Shown: piece after piece, positions 1-7,765 of the stretch
Layout of the letters: every line of letters begins with the position of its first letter
How positions within the stretch are numbered: the first letter of the stretch is position 1
Assembly (NCBI GenBank): GCA_021798655.1
Contig: JAJZFE010000239.1
Location: 1-10,960, forward strand
Direction: 5' to 3'
Length of the DNA stretch: 10,960 nucleotides
From: Acidobacteriota bacterium
GTDB lineage: Bacteria > Acidobacteriota > Terriglobia > Terriglobales > Acidobacteriaceae
The notes under the pieces: generated by a model
What the model was told of the DNA's origin: nothing
Seen by the model: the letters and a program-made list of their open reading frames with translations, nothing else
Database searches by the model: none
Program-made: the position numbers and the translations under genes

Positions 1-647
1 TGCCACAACGCCTCCGCCGGAAACGCTTCGATGCGGCTCACCCACGGCTCAAAACTCTTCCAGCCCGTCACCTGTCGGTATGCCAGGTTGCGCGGATACA
101 CCCCACGCAGCGGCGAATCAGGAAAGCTCCACTCGCCTGCATTGAAGCAGTAGCCCTGGTCGATGAAGACCGCGCGATACCGTCGTTCGCGCGGCTTGCG
201 CTCGAACACTGCCTGGCGGCCGTTGCAGTTACCAGTCCACTTGTCCACCGCAAGCATCCCGGCAAACTCCGCCAGGTTGCGTACCTCATCCAACTGCGAC
301 TCCGGCAGGTAATCCACGACCTGCCCCGGCATAAGGCCGCCGACAAACTGGCTGCCGAACTGCAGCCCTGCTGCACATCGCGTCCGCGATCCACGGTTCG
401 CACTGACCGTCATGCTGGACGAGTGCTCGATGAGCCATTCGCTCACCTCCACCACATCCGTCTTCGGCACCGTCAGCCCGACAGCCTCCGCGATCCGCGT
501 CGCGATCAGCTCGTTCGCCAGCACGCGCAGGTGCTGCGGATTGTTCTGGAACTTGACCACCCACAGGTTATTGTCGGCACCGAGCATCAACTGGCTCTGC
601 GCGCCGCCACGCATCGGGCGAATCGCCTGCACTGCTGTCACCGCCAC
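1..647 (-). CDS. HipA-like (HipA_2 type) kinase, partial at left edge
   Basis: Minus-strand reading frame open from 647 to the window edge; 215 residues are visible and the C-terminus is missing. The GTG at 647-645 is chosen because a GGAGG (661-657) sits 9 nt upstream and a TAA stop lies just before it in frame; the protein begins MAVTAVQAIRPMRGGAQSQL. Seen: a lysine in a strand (LWVVKFQN, K32) followed by a helix (RVLANELIATRIAEAVGL), the order expected for the nucleotide-binding lobe of a HipA/PI3K-fold kinase; GSQFVGG at 98-104; a catalytic-loop-like MLAVDKWTGNCNGRQ at 131-145 (D135, N140, N142); and FIDQG at 161-165 (D163) as the metal-binding equivalent. These match the HipA_2 family, HipA-like kinases that lack the HipB-partner layout of classic hipBA. 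Substrate is unknown. The gene starts 69 bp after the terminase stop on the same strand, so it may be co-transcribed. Family assignment is fairly sure; role is inference. Confidence 0.85.
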   Translation of the reverse strand, partial: MAVTAVQAIRPMRGGAQSQLMLGADNNLWVVKFQNNPQHLRVLANELIATRIAEAVGLTVPKTDVVEVSEWLIEHSSSMTVSANRGSRTRCAAGLQFGSQFVGGLMPGQVVDYLPESQLDEVRNLAEFAGMLAVDKWTGNCNGRQAVFERKPRERRYRAVFIDQGYCFNAGEWSFPDSPLRGVYPRNLAYRQVTGWKSFEPWVSRIEAFPAEALW

Positions 648-716
648 GCTTGTCGGCCTCCATGCCAAACCTTATCGCAACTTTGGCAGCAGCGCACGTT
701 ACACCGTTCAAAGCTG

Positions 717-2240
717 TCAGCGCCGCGGGCCCTCCAGCATAGCGGCGCGGACGGCATGGCCGATCGCCATCGCCATGACCAGGTCATCGTGCGCTCCACC
801 TGCGGCGCCGCTTCGGCCGTTTTCATGCGCCATAAAGCTTCTGCACTCGCCCAGCAAGCGGCGACTCATGAAGCGCTCCGGTGTCTGCTCCAGCAGCGAT
901 CCCAGCCGCGCAATCATCTCCGGCTTGGAGGCTGCGGTGGTCAACCATCCCGCTTCGCTGCGGTCGCGCCACACCCGCTCATAGTGCTCGTTGGTCTGCA
1001 GGTACGCCAGCACCGCTGCACCATGATTGTTCCTCTCCACCGCGATGGTTGCGTGGTTGTACTCCCGGCCAAGTTCTCCGGCAACCCTGGCCAGATCCGC
1101 AGGGCGCAGTCGCTGCTGCAGCTCCGCACACTGCAGACCCGTCTGCATCTCCAGCACCTGCACCGCAGCGAAGTCGCCCTCCGCCCCGCCGCCGGCAGAG
1201 TCCACCGCCAACAGATACTCCTTGCCCGCGACCGGCGCGAGCCACACCTGCAACGCTCCGCCGCGACGCACGTTGACGGGTATCGGCGTCTCGTTCGCCC
1301 GACGCTCGACAGAGTCGATCGCAAAGCAGCTGGAGCCGCTGGTACGGAAGCAGCTCTCCGCATCCTCTGCAAACTCCTGTGCACGCAGAGCGCCGTAGCT
1401 TCTCTCCAGGCTGCGACGGAAGCCGATCTGCGCGGCACTCAAGCCGTGACGTGCCACGAGTCCGCACTCAGCCTGCGTCAACTGTCCCCGCGCTACAGGC
1501 ACGCCGACATACGCCGGCTCCAACCACCACGGAAAGAAGTGGCGCACCAGTCGTGCGTCATCGCGTGCGTCGTCACTGGCCGCCTGCCACTCCTCATAGA
1601 ACGCGCCGCTGGCCCCATTCGGCGTGCTCTCCAGGACGAGCTCGCCGTCCTTTGCCAGTGCGGCGCGAAGGCCCGCCAGCGTCTCGGCTACATTGCCCGG
1701 CCATCGGCTCACCTCGCTACAGTGCAGGTTCTGCAGCGTCAACCCGCGGCCGACACCCTCATCGCAGGCGCTCGCAATGCGGAACTCGCTGTCCAGCGCA
1801 GGAAAGACCATCTGCCCGACGTTCGCGCGGCTGCGGCGCAACGGGCCTTCGCGCAACTCCGCCGGCAACTCCTCCCACATGCGCTGCACCATGCGGAAGA
1901 TCGACTCCGCAGCAACTCTGGTGTGCGCGACCTGCAGCGTCATGGTGCCCGGTGTCGTGACCGTCCGCAAGAAGAATCGCGCAGATATCCATGTCGTTAT
2001 CCCCATCTGTCGGGCCTTCAAGACGATGTTCTGACGGCCGCGACGCTGTTCAAACAACTGCTGTGCCGGGTTTGCCAACAACGGCGCAATGGCTCCATCC
2101 CGGTTGCGAATCTTGAGAAGCCCGCCCACCAAAGCGCCGCTGTGCTGTGGCTGGTTTGTAAGAAGATGACCAAGTTCAATCAGCCATGCTGGTGCATCCA
2201 CACTCCCTCCCTTCCGAGCCCGCATCGTCACCGACGCCAT
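717..2240 (-). CDS. Phage terminase large subunit (TerL): packaging ATPase and nuclease
   Basis: A 507-residue protein, full length for TerL, the motor that cuts phage concatemers and drives DNA into proheads. Seen: deviant Walker A KARQMGITT (75-83); a hydrophobic strand ending in an acidic pair-like LHCSE (172-176) as Walker B; the ATPase coupling motif ESTPNG (204-209). The RNase H-like nuclease half has all three expected acidic positions: D347 in YLLAVDSAG, E402 in ATIAVERNNHG, and D485/D486 in AHDDLVMAMAIG. The ATG at 2240 has GGAG 6 nt upstream (2250-2247). All catalytic residues are intact, so the gene looks functional rather than decayed. No portal or capsid gene follows: a HipA-like kinase does. 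No small terminase subunit is recognised before it, only a frame-disrupted region. Could serve a prophage, a gene-transfer-agent-like particle, or be an orphan survivor. Confidence 0.93.
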   Translation of the reverse strand: MASVTMRARKGGSVDAPAWLIELGHLLTNQPQHSGALVGGLLKIRNRDGAIAPLLANPAQQLFEQRRGRQNIVLKARQMGITTWISARFFLRTVTTPGTMTLQVAHTRVAAESIFRMVQRMWEELPAELREGPLRRSRANVGQMVFPALDSEFRIASACDEGVGRGLTLQNLHCSEVSRWPGNVAETLAGLRAALAKDGELVLESTPNGASGAFYEEWQAASDDARDDARLVRHFFPWWLEPAYVGVPVARGQLTQAECGLVARHGLSAAQIGFRRSLERSYGALRAQEFAEDAESCFRTSGSSCFAIDSVERRANETPIPVNVRRGGALQVWLAPVAGKEYLLAVDSAGGGAEGDFAAVQVLEMQTGLQCAELQQRLRPADLARVAGELGREYNHATIAVERNNHGAAVLAYLQTNEHYERVWRDRSEAGWLTTAASKPEMIARLGSLLEQTPERFMSRRLLGECRSFMAHENGRSGAAGGAHDDLVMAMAIGHAVRAAMLEGPRR

Positions 2241-2653
2241 CCAACACTCCGGACGGACGCCTAGAACTGTGGCTCAAGCAGATAGCAATTGCTTGCCGTC
2301 CATGTCGTTGTCGCTGCAAAGCGGTTTGTGCAATTGCTGCTTCTACCTTCGTTGCAAGCACGCAGCCCGTGTGCGCGGGCGCGATGGCGCCAGCTGTATC
2401 GATCTCGACACTGTCGGGCCGCAGCAAGTAGGTATTGGGAATTGCCCTCCCGACGAACGACCCACTCAACCTGTGGCCACACCTTCAGGTACTGACCGCG
2501 ACCGTCGATTGCGCGGCCAAACGCGAGTTGCTTCAAGCGTTGCTTGCCTCCCAGCGAGATCGCCGCTCTTGAAAGAGACACAGGGCGCAGATGCTCCAGG
2601 CTGGGATGGACAAGCCCCTTTATGAAAGCCCTGGGCGGTCCGGTCCGCAACAT
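2176..2653 (-). pseudogene. Frame-disrupted hypothetical ORF upstream of terminase
   Basis: Two overlapping minus-strand frames look like one broken gene. The first (2653 to 2261, 130 codons) starts MLRTGPPRAFIKGLVHPSLE and has coding-like third positions (mostly G/C) up to about 2430, including LSRAAISLGGKQRLKQLAFG and YLKVWPQVEWVVRREG. After that its composition becomes implausible, rich in Cys, Trp and Asn. The frame one base later (open 2469 to 2176) becomes coding-like there (YLLRPDSVEIDTAGAIAPAH) and runs 65 bp into the terminase gene. One extra base near 2420-2430 would join them. The first frame is also open upstream of its ATG to a TGA at 2689-2687 (AFRSGFRNGG), so the start is uncertain, and no good ribosome binding site is seen. 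Position is that of a small terminase or head-completion gene, but I recognise no family. Could also be two short overlapping genes or a sequencing indel. Confidence 0.35.
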
Positions 2654-2706
2654 GCCGCCGTTGCGGAACCCGGACCTGAATGCGCGTCAGCATTTCTGCG
2701 GCGGCA

Positions 2707-2808
2707 CTACTGTGTCATGAGACACGTAGGCCTGCGAGACGCCGAGTAGTCGACCGTGATCTCGTCGTTTGTCACGACCAACCCCCAGTCACCATCACGG
2801 TTAGGCAA
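2707..2808 (-). CDS. Possible 33-residue small protein with TTG start
   Basis: Directly after the fibre-like gene, a GGGAGG (2819-2814) overlapping that gene's stop is followed 5 nt later by TTG (2808-2806), opening a 33-codon frame that ends at TAG (2709-2707). The peptide starts MPNRDGDWGLVVTNDEITVD and ends in LMTQ. Its composition (acidic, beta-prone, Trp and Tyr present) and G/C-rich third positions look coding. Only 10 bp separate it from the upstream stop, so translation could follow by reinitiation. No known family is recognised. The alternative is that it is the remnant of a longer gene cut off by the TAG. Confidence 0.4.
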   Translation of the reverse strand: MPNRDGDWGLVVTNDEITVDYSASRRPTCLMTQ

Positions 2809-2818
2809 CCAGCCCTCC

Positions 2819-5800
2819 CTACCGCAACCTCGTCACAACCGGCTCCGTCTCCCAGACCGGGTTGCCGGTAGCGCCGCTGGTATTGACGACAAAAGACAGT
2901 GTGGATGCGGCCTGTGCTGCAAACGTCTCACAACCACCGTTCAAAGATACCGAGTTCAGCGCTACGCCCCCAAGCTGATAGGCAATGGCGTAACCTCCCG
3001 GCGTCACAGAATTCACAGTCATTTGCGCGACTCCTGCCGTCCCAACTCCCTGCGACATCGTATTGGCGCAAAACTGAAACGTCGCATTTGCTGGAGCGTT
3101 GCTCGTGTACAGCGAGATCGTTCCCGTCGTGCCATTCGCGCCAAGACCGGTGAACGTCCCTGCATACGCCTGGCACGGCACCGTGATCGTCGTGGCTGCA
3201 AGGCAATTCGCCTGGCTTACTGTGAGTGTTGTAGTGTTCAGCGTACCTGCGTTGATCGTGCCTGCCGTAAATGCCTGCGGCGAAAACGAGTAGCTCTGCC
3301 CGCCCAACTGCCAGGTTGCCGTGCTTGTCTGAGGCGAGTACAACAGATAATCTTCGCTGGCCGCCGCATCCAGATCAAACAGCTTGTACGTCGAGTCCCA
3401 TCGGTTGCATGTGTTCATGTTGCAGTGCACTCTCGCTACCGCATTCACACCGGCATCCAGCTCGAAGTCGTTGTCCCATGGTCCCGATACCACATACGCG
3501 TCGTCGGGAACCGTATGCGTGCCGCCTGCTCCGAAGTAGTTGCTTGCTGGCGTAGCGTTTGTGATCTGCCATCCTCGCGCACCCGCACCGACCAGGCCGG
3601 CATACGTCTTGCCTGCGCTGGCATACTGCGTTGGACGCGGCACGTACTGCGTGATCAACTCCGTATCAGCGTAGGTCAACTGCTTGTAGTAGTGTGGCTC
3701 CTCCACGGTGTCACCCGCAGCCCACGCCACTGTGTTGGGACCCAGCATGAAGGTACCATCCACCTGCTGGTTCGCTGTGTTGAACACGCTGAGCACCTCC
3801 GCCATCGGATAGAGGACATAGCCGCCGGTGAGGTAACTCAATGTGCCACCGCTGCTCGTGCTATTCGTCCCACTGCTCGCATACGTGAACGTTGTGGGTC
3901 CCGTTGTCGTTACGGCGAAGCTGCCGTTGTAGCTTGAGTCCGCGACACCACTCACGGTCAACGTAAGCCCGTTCAGGTCGTTCGTTACACCGCCCGCTAC
4001 TGTCACCGTCACCACATTCGCGGTGCGGGCAATCGAGGCGATGGAGAAGGTCTGGTTGAGGTACGCGCTCGTGCTGCCCGCACCACGATTGCCCAGCAGT
4101 GACATACCCGACTCCGCGTAGTACAGACTCGTAGCACTGGTCGAGCCCACCACCGGCCACAGCTGACGAATCCCCTGCCGCGTGTCGATCGTCTGTTCGA
4201 TGCCGTACCCGCACAGACCGCCGACGGCTACCGTCGCCCCGGCCTCATGCGGCTTGTTCAGCGTCAGTGACAGGTGAGTCGCATCGACCACTGTGTAGTT
4301 AGCCATCTCAAAGTTCGGAGTATCCGAGTTGCCCCCGCCGCCGTCGGCAACGCAGGCCACACCAGAGTTCGCCGGCAGCGCCGCCGTGCTGGTTGCATAG
4401 CCCGCATTCGTGATGGTTGCATTGATGGGCAGCGTCACCGTTCCAGGAGCCATGTTTGCGGCTTGCGACGTTGCCGCCTGGGTCGTCGCCAGCAGCACAC
4501 TCACCGGAAAGCTGGTTCCTGTGAACGTCGCCTGCCCAAACGGGAGGAACCCGCCTGGCGACCCAAACGCTCCACCCGTCAAGCTGCCCGTGCTGATCGT
4601 TTTCTGCGTATTCGTGTCGATCAGAAAGCGCCCGTCGCCCTGCGTCTGGTTAGCGGCAGTGGCCGTTAAGAACAGGCTCCTGGAACCCGGTGCGCACCCC
4701 GTCGTGCAGGTGCCCTCGAACACACGCGTGTCCTCGCTCACCTGCAGATCGAACGGATGCGTGCCCTCGTCCGCGTTGTCGCGGTAGCCGCCCGACGACA
4801 GGATGAACTGGCTACCGGCCAGACAATCGCCAACGCCAAAGCAGTTCACCGCATTGCCAGACTGAACGTGTTGTCCCTGCGTGTTGTACACACCGGTGAG
4901 CTGCAACACGCCATACGTGTTCTTGAAGTACGGCGGCGTCTCAATGTTCTGCGGATAGACGTTGGACCCTCCAGTCGGGGCAGCATTCGACAACGTCTCC
5001 GTAAAGCTCGCAATGCCCAGGGCACCTGGGTGCAGGGACTGCAGTTGCGGTGCCGAGAGTGTGGATGTCTGAGCAATGCTTGCGCTCACGTTGGCCGCCG
5101 ACTGCGCAGCCTGCGGATTGAGCGTTGTGCTCACCACCGCCCCGCCACGCTGGTCGATCACCGCCGCATTCGATGGCTGGTTGACCACCTTTGCCACATC
5201 GGTGCCACTGTATGTCGGCTGCACCTTCACATCGCAACCGTTGGCACAGTCGCTGCTGGCCAGTGCATTCGCGATCCCGTTGTTGCCTCCGCCGTTCACA
5301 TACTGGCTCGCATACAGCTCGCCATTCAGCTTGCTGACGTCCAGCTCTGTCCCGCTTGGCTGCGTCACCACCTGCGTCGCAGACGGCAACAGACTCACCT
5401 TGCCGTTCACGCCGCTGGCCACAGCTGTCACGTTCTCATCCACGTAGTTCTTGTCCGCAGCCTGGTTCGGACTCACCGGGTCGGCAGGCAGCACCAGGGG
5501 ACCCGTCATCGTGTCGCCGGCCTTCAGCACATACGGGGACGCCGTTGTTGCCGGCGTCCCCGTTACTGCCGCTGCGATCGCATTATCGACGTAGGCCTTG
5601 GAGACCGTCTGCATCGCCACGCTGGTCGGCAGCACCTGGTTCTGAATCGCCGCCAGCTTCGCCGCGCCGCCGCCGGGAACGGTCAGCGGCACCACCCAGT
5701 ACTGACGGCTGGTTGTGCCGTCGCTCAGGTGGAACGTCGCCGTGTAGTAGCTGCCGATCGGCGTAGCGCCCGCGTTTGGAGCCAGCGTAATCGACAGCGC

Positions 5801-6040
5801 ACCGTTCGATCCGATGCTCGCCGACGTGGTCCCGGCCGGAATCGCCGCGCCCGCCGATGTCGTAAACGCCCCCCAGCTGACCAGCACCGTGCCGCTGGCC
5901 GGCGCACCACTTGCGTTGTAGACCGTGTCCTGCACGGTCGTCGTCGGCAGCGGACTCTGCGCCGCCAGCGACACGCCATATCCAGTCATCAACGCCAGCA
6001 GTACAAACACCAGCGTCACTCCTCGCTTCACTCCACTCAT
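2819..6040 (-). CDS. Large secreted phage-tail-fibre-like protein
   Basis: A 1073-residue protein. The ATG at 6040 is chosen over an in-frame ATG at 6082 because GGAGG lies just upstream (6049-6045) and it places a Sec-type signal at the N-terminus: basic MSGVKRG, hydrophobic VTLVFVLLALMTGYGVSL, cleavage likely after AAQS (about residue 29). Residues 31-118 form a beta-rich domain (VQDTVYNASGAPASGTV to YWVVPL). Residues 173-203 carry the tail-fibre signature KAGDTMTGPLVLPADP followed by AADKNYVDENV, typical of phage fibre/collar repeats. Residues 666-737 form a fibronectin-like linker (VVTVTVAGG, VADSSYNGSF, TTFTYASSG) seen in large surface proteins. The rest is Gly/Ser/Thr/Asn-rich with Cys pairs (for example 265/269, 445/449) and a beta-rich C-terminus. 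Likely an exported or surface adhesin/fibre. It is the second gene of the minus-strand block, 72 bp after the 62-residue gene. Receptor or enzyme activity: none visible. Confidence 0.75.
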   Translation of the reverse strand: MSGVKRGVTLVFVLLALMTGYGVSLAAQSPLPTTTVQDTVYNASGAPASGTVLVSWGAFTTSAGAAIPAGTTSASIGSNGALSITLAPNAGATPIGSYYTATFHLSDGTTSRQYWVVPLTVPGGGAAKLAAIQNQVLPTSVAMQTVSKAYVDNAIAAAVTGTPATTASPYVLKAGDTMTGPLVLPADPVSPNQAADKNYVDENVTAVASGVNGKVSLLPSATQVVTQPSGTELDVSKLNGELYASQYVNGGGNNGIANALASSDCANGCDVKVQPTYSGTDVAKVVNQPSNAAVIDQRGGAVVSTTLNPQAAQSAANVSASIAQTSTLSAPQLQSLHPGALGIASFTETLSNAAPTGGSNVYPQNIETPPYFKNTYGVLQLTGVYNTQGQHVQSGNAVNCFGVGDCLAGSQFILSSGGYRDNADEGTHPFDLQVSEDTRVFEGTCTTGCAPGSRSLFLTATAANQTQGDGRFLIDTNTQKTISTGSLTGGAFGSPGGFLPFGQATFTGTSFPVSVLLATTQAATSQAANMAPGTVTLPINATITNAGYATSTAALPANSGVACVADGGGGNSDTPNFEMANYTVVDATHLSLTLNKPHEAGATVAVGGLCGYGIEQTIDTRQGIRQLWPVVGSTSATSLYYAESGMSLLGNRGAGSTSAYLNQTFSIASIARTANVVTVTVAGGVTNDLNGLTLTVSGVADSSYNGSFAVTTTGPTTFTYASSGTNSTSSGGTLSYLTGGYVLYPMAEVLSVFNTANQQVDGTFMLGPNTVAWAAGDTVEEPHYYKQLTYADTELITQYVPRPTQYASAGKTYAGLVGAGARGWQITNATPASNYFGAGGTHTVPDDAYVVSGPWDNDFELDAGVNAVARVHCNMNTCNRWDSTYKLFDLDAAASEDYLLYSPQTSTATWQLGGQSYSFSPQAFTAGTINAGTLNTTTLTVSQANCLAATTITVPCQAYAGTFTGLGANGTTGTISLYTSNAPANATFQFCANTMSQGVGTAGVAQMTVNSVTPGGYAIAYQLGGVALNSVSLNGGCETFAAQAASTLSFVVNTSGATGNPVWETEPVVTRLR

Positions 6041-6112
6041 CGCTCCTCCAGGCTCTATGCCGTTCTGCGGACCCACGATCACTGCGACCCCTGAGTTACC
6101 TGCGGCGTTTCT

Positions 6113-6301
6113 CTAGTTCGCTGCGGTCGCAGCAGGGCTCGCCGCCGGCGTCAGCGCGTTCAGCAGCATCGCGTTCACGCTCTGGGCCAGCTGCACAAAG
6201 TCGGTGCCCCCGAAGTGGCCCACCGATACGCCCGTGTTGTGCGCAATCGCCAGACCAATGTTCAGGTAGCCCAGAATCGTCTGCAGTTCGTTCTTGTTCA
6301 T
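6113..6301 (-). CDS. Small hypothetical protein (62 aa), first gene of the phage-like block
   Basis: ATG at 6301 with GGAGG (6315-6311) 9 nt upstream; TAG stop at 6115-6113. The protein begins MNKNELQTILGYLNIGLAIA and ends in an Ala/Pro/Thr-rich tail. Seen: two short amphipathic or hydrophobic helices, about 5-21 and 34-50, joined by a glycine-rich turn (HNTGVSVGHFGGTD). There is no signal peptide or convincing membrane span. It lies 72 bp ahead of the fibre-like gene on the same strand, which suggests a shared transcript and possibly a small structural or accessory role. I recognise no family. Confidence 0.65.
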   Translation of the reverse strand: MNKNELQTILGYLNIGLAIAHNTGVSVGHFGGTDFVQLAQSVNAMLLNALTPAASPAATAAN

Positions 6302-6313
6302 CTCGTCTCTCCT

Positions 6314-6325
6314 CCGCCTTGGCGG
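6314..6325. repeat. Inverted repeat overlapping the ribosome binding site of the 62-aa gene
   Basis: CCGCC-TT-GGCGG, a perfect 5-bp inverted repeat with a 2-base centre. Its left arm overlaps by two bases the GGAGG of the minus-strand gene starting at 6301. In RNA the stem would need to open one pair to close its loop. It could partly mask the ribosome binding site or be a protein site; it may also be chance. Confidence 0.3.
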
Positions 6326-6452
6326 TACTTCTGTTTACAAAACCTGTTGGCCCTGCGCAGCGACGCGGCCATTGCACGCGCCCGCCTCCACCCGCTACCA
6401 TCGCCTTAGCGCATCGCGGCAATGGTTCGCCTTCGCGCACGAAAGGTACTTC

Positions 6453-6677
6453 ATGGAATCCAGCAACAACGCCGCTGCACGACGCACCGAAGACATCGCG
6501 CTCGATCTGCTCAAGTTCGTCTCCACCCACGCCAACCTGGGCAGCAAGGCTGCTTCGGCCACCGGCTTCGGCCTGCCCACTGCCCCCAAGGCCGACGATC
6601 AGGTCGCGCAGATCTTCGACCTCTACGCACGCTGCCGCGCTGCCGTCGAATCGCCCACCCCGGCTCCAAGTAAGTAG
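6453..6677 (+). CDS. Small hypothetical protein (74 aa) upstream of oxidoreductase
   Basis: ATG at 6453, preceded by AAAGG (6442-6446) 6 nt away; TAG at 6675-6677. The frame is open further upstream, but the sequence before 6453 looks non-coding and lacks a ribosome site. The protein starts MESSNNAAARRTEDIALDLL. Seen: a helix (EDIALDLLKFVSTHANLG), a Gly/Pro linker (TGFGLPTAP) and a second helix (DQVAQIFDLYARCRAAVE), then a Pro-rich end. Soluble, with no signal peptide. It ends 2 bp before the Gfo/Idh/MocA start, so the two are almost certainly co-transcribed and probably translationally coupled. No family recognised; a small regulatory or partner protein of the oxidoreductase is only an inference. 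Confidence 0.7.
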   Translation: MESSNNAAARRTEDIALDLLKFVSTHANLGSKAASATGFGLPTAPKADDQVAQIFDLYARCRAAVESPTPAPSK

Positions 6678-6679
6678 CG

Positions 6680-7747
6680 ATGGCCGCGCTACGCGTTGCC
6701 GTCATCGGTACGGGCGCCTTCGGGCGCAACCACCTTCGCGTCTACCGCGAACTTCAGTCCGCGCACCCCGAACTGGTGCAGCTCGTCGCTCTTGTCGATG
6801 CCGATGCACAGCGTCGCCTGGAGTTCAGTGCGCAGTACAGCATCCCCGCCTTCGCTTCGACAGACGAACTCCACGCTGCTGCACTCGGTCTCGACGCGGC
6901 CTCCATCTGCGTGCCCACCACTCAACACGCCATCACTGCGGAGGCCCTGCTGCTCGCCGGCGTCGATGTCCTCATCGAAAAGCCCTTCGCCACAACACTC
7001 GCCGAGGCCGATCACATCCTCGCGCTCGCCGCGCAACACCAGCGCATCGTCCAGATCGGCCACCTCGAGCGCTTCAACCCCGCCGTCACCGCAACGCTCG
7101 CCGCTCTCAACAAACCGATGTTCTTCGAGGCGCACCGCCTCAGCATCTTTACCCCTCGCGCGCTCGACGTCGATGTCGTGCTCGACCTCATGATCCACGA
7201 CCTCGACATCGTCCTCGCGCTCACCAATTCGCCCGTCCGCGAGGTCCGCGCCGTCGGCCTGCCCATCCTCTCGCGCAAGATCGACATCGCCAACGTCCGC
7301 GTCGAGTTCGAGTCGGGCTGCGTTGCCAACTTCACCGCCAGCCGCGTCTCCACCGAACAGGTCCGCAAGCTCCGCCTGTTTCAGCCCCACCAGTACCTCT
7401 CGCTCGACTTCGCCCGACAGGAGCTACTCTCCATCGATGTGGACCCGCGCCTGGTCGCCGGACTCAACGCCGTCGCGGACAATCCCCAACTCGCCGCGCA
7501 GCTCTTCGCGCACGCCGCTGCAAGCGGCAGCGTCGACGCCTCACACCCCACCGCCGGCTTCTCCCTCACCAAGGCAGACATCCCCAAAGGCGAGCCTCTT
7601 CGCCTGGAGTTGGAAGACTTCCTCCACGCCGTGCGACACCGCACCGCGCCACGCGTCACTGGCCTCGCCGGTCGGGCCGCTCTGGCGCTCGCTCTGCAGA
7701 TCAACCAGCACATCGTCGAACATACTCAGCGCGCTGGCCTCGCCTAG
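6680..7747 (+). CDS. Gfo/Idh/MocA-family NAD(P)-dependent oxidoreductase
   Basis: A 355-residue protein, normal length for the family, which oxidises or reduces sugars and sugar nucleotides in the cytoplasm. Seen: N-terminal Rossmann fold with VAVIGTGAFGRNH (G10, G12, G15); acidic end of strand two VALVDAD (D40); CVPTTQH (78-83), and the hallmark EKPF (100-103) whose lysine lines the active site; GHLERFNPA (127-135); and MIHDLDI (171-177), where His173 and neighbouring Asp residues occupy the usual catalytic position. The C-terminal alpha/beta domain follows. The start at 6680 is 2 bp after the upstream stop. The HLERFNPA block resembles family members linked to lipid A sugar modification (GnnA-type, UDP-GlcNAc 3-oxidation), but neither a GnnB-type aminotransferase nor lpxA is in the window, so the substrate is left open. 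Family certain; substrate unknown. Confidence 0.93.
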   Translation: MAALRVAVIGTGAFGRNHLRVYRELQSAHPELVQLVALVDADAQRRLEFSAQYSIPAFASTDELHAAALGLDAASICVPTTQHAITAEALLLAGVDVLIEKPFATTLAEADHILALAAQHQRIVQIGHLERFNPAVTATLAALNKPMFFEAHRLSIFTPRALDVDVVLDLMIHDLDIVLALTNSPVREVRAVGLPILSRKIDIANVRVEFESGCVANFTASRVSTEQVRKLRLFQPHQYLSLDFARQELLSIDVDPRLVAGLNAVADNPQLAAQLFAHAAASGSVDASHPTAGFSLTKADIPKGEPLRLELEDFLHAVRHRTAPRVTGLAGRAALALALQINQHIVEHTQRAGLA

Positions 7748-7765
7748 CAACCTGCCTGCAAACGA

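Noticed and set aside
423..2264. 613-codon plus-strand open frame opposite the terminase
   Set aside because: It is antisense to a protein with all terminase motifs; composition is His/Arg/Gln/Leu-rich without recognisable motifs, as expected from the mirror frame of a GC-rich gene.
2756..3937. 393-codon and (4757-6094) 445-codon plus-strand frames opposite the fibre-like gene
   Set aside because: Arg/Cys/His-rich mirror frames with no ribosome sites or motifs; the opposite strand has a signal peptide and fibre motifs.
6041..6082. Upstream in-frame ATG (6082) as start of the fibre-like protein
   Set aside because: It would bury the signal peptide behind 14 extra residues and has no ribosome site comparable to the GGAGG before 6040.
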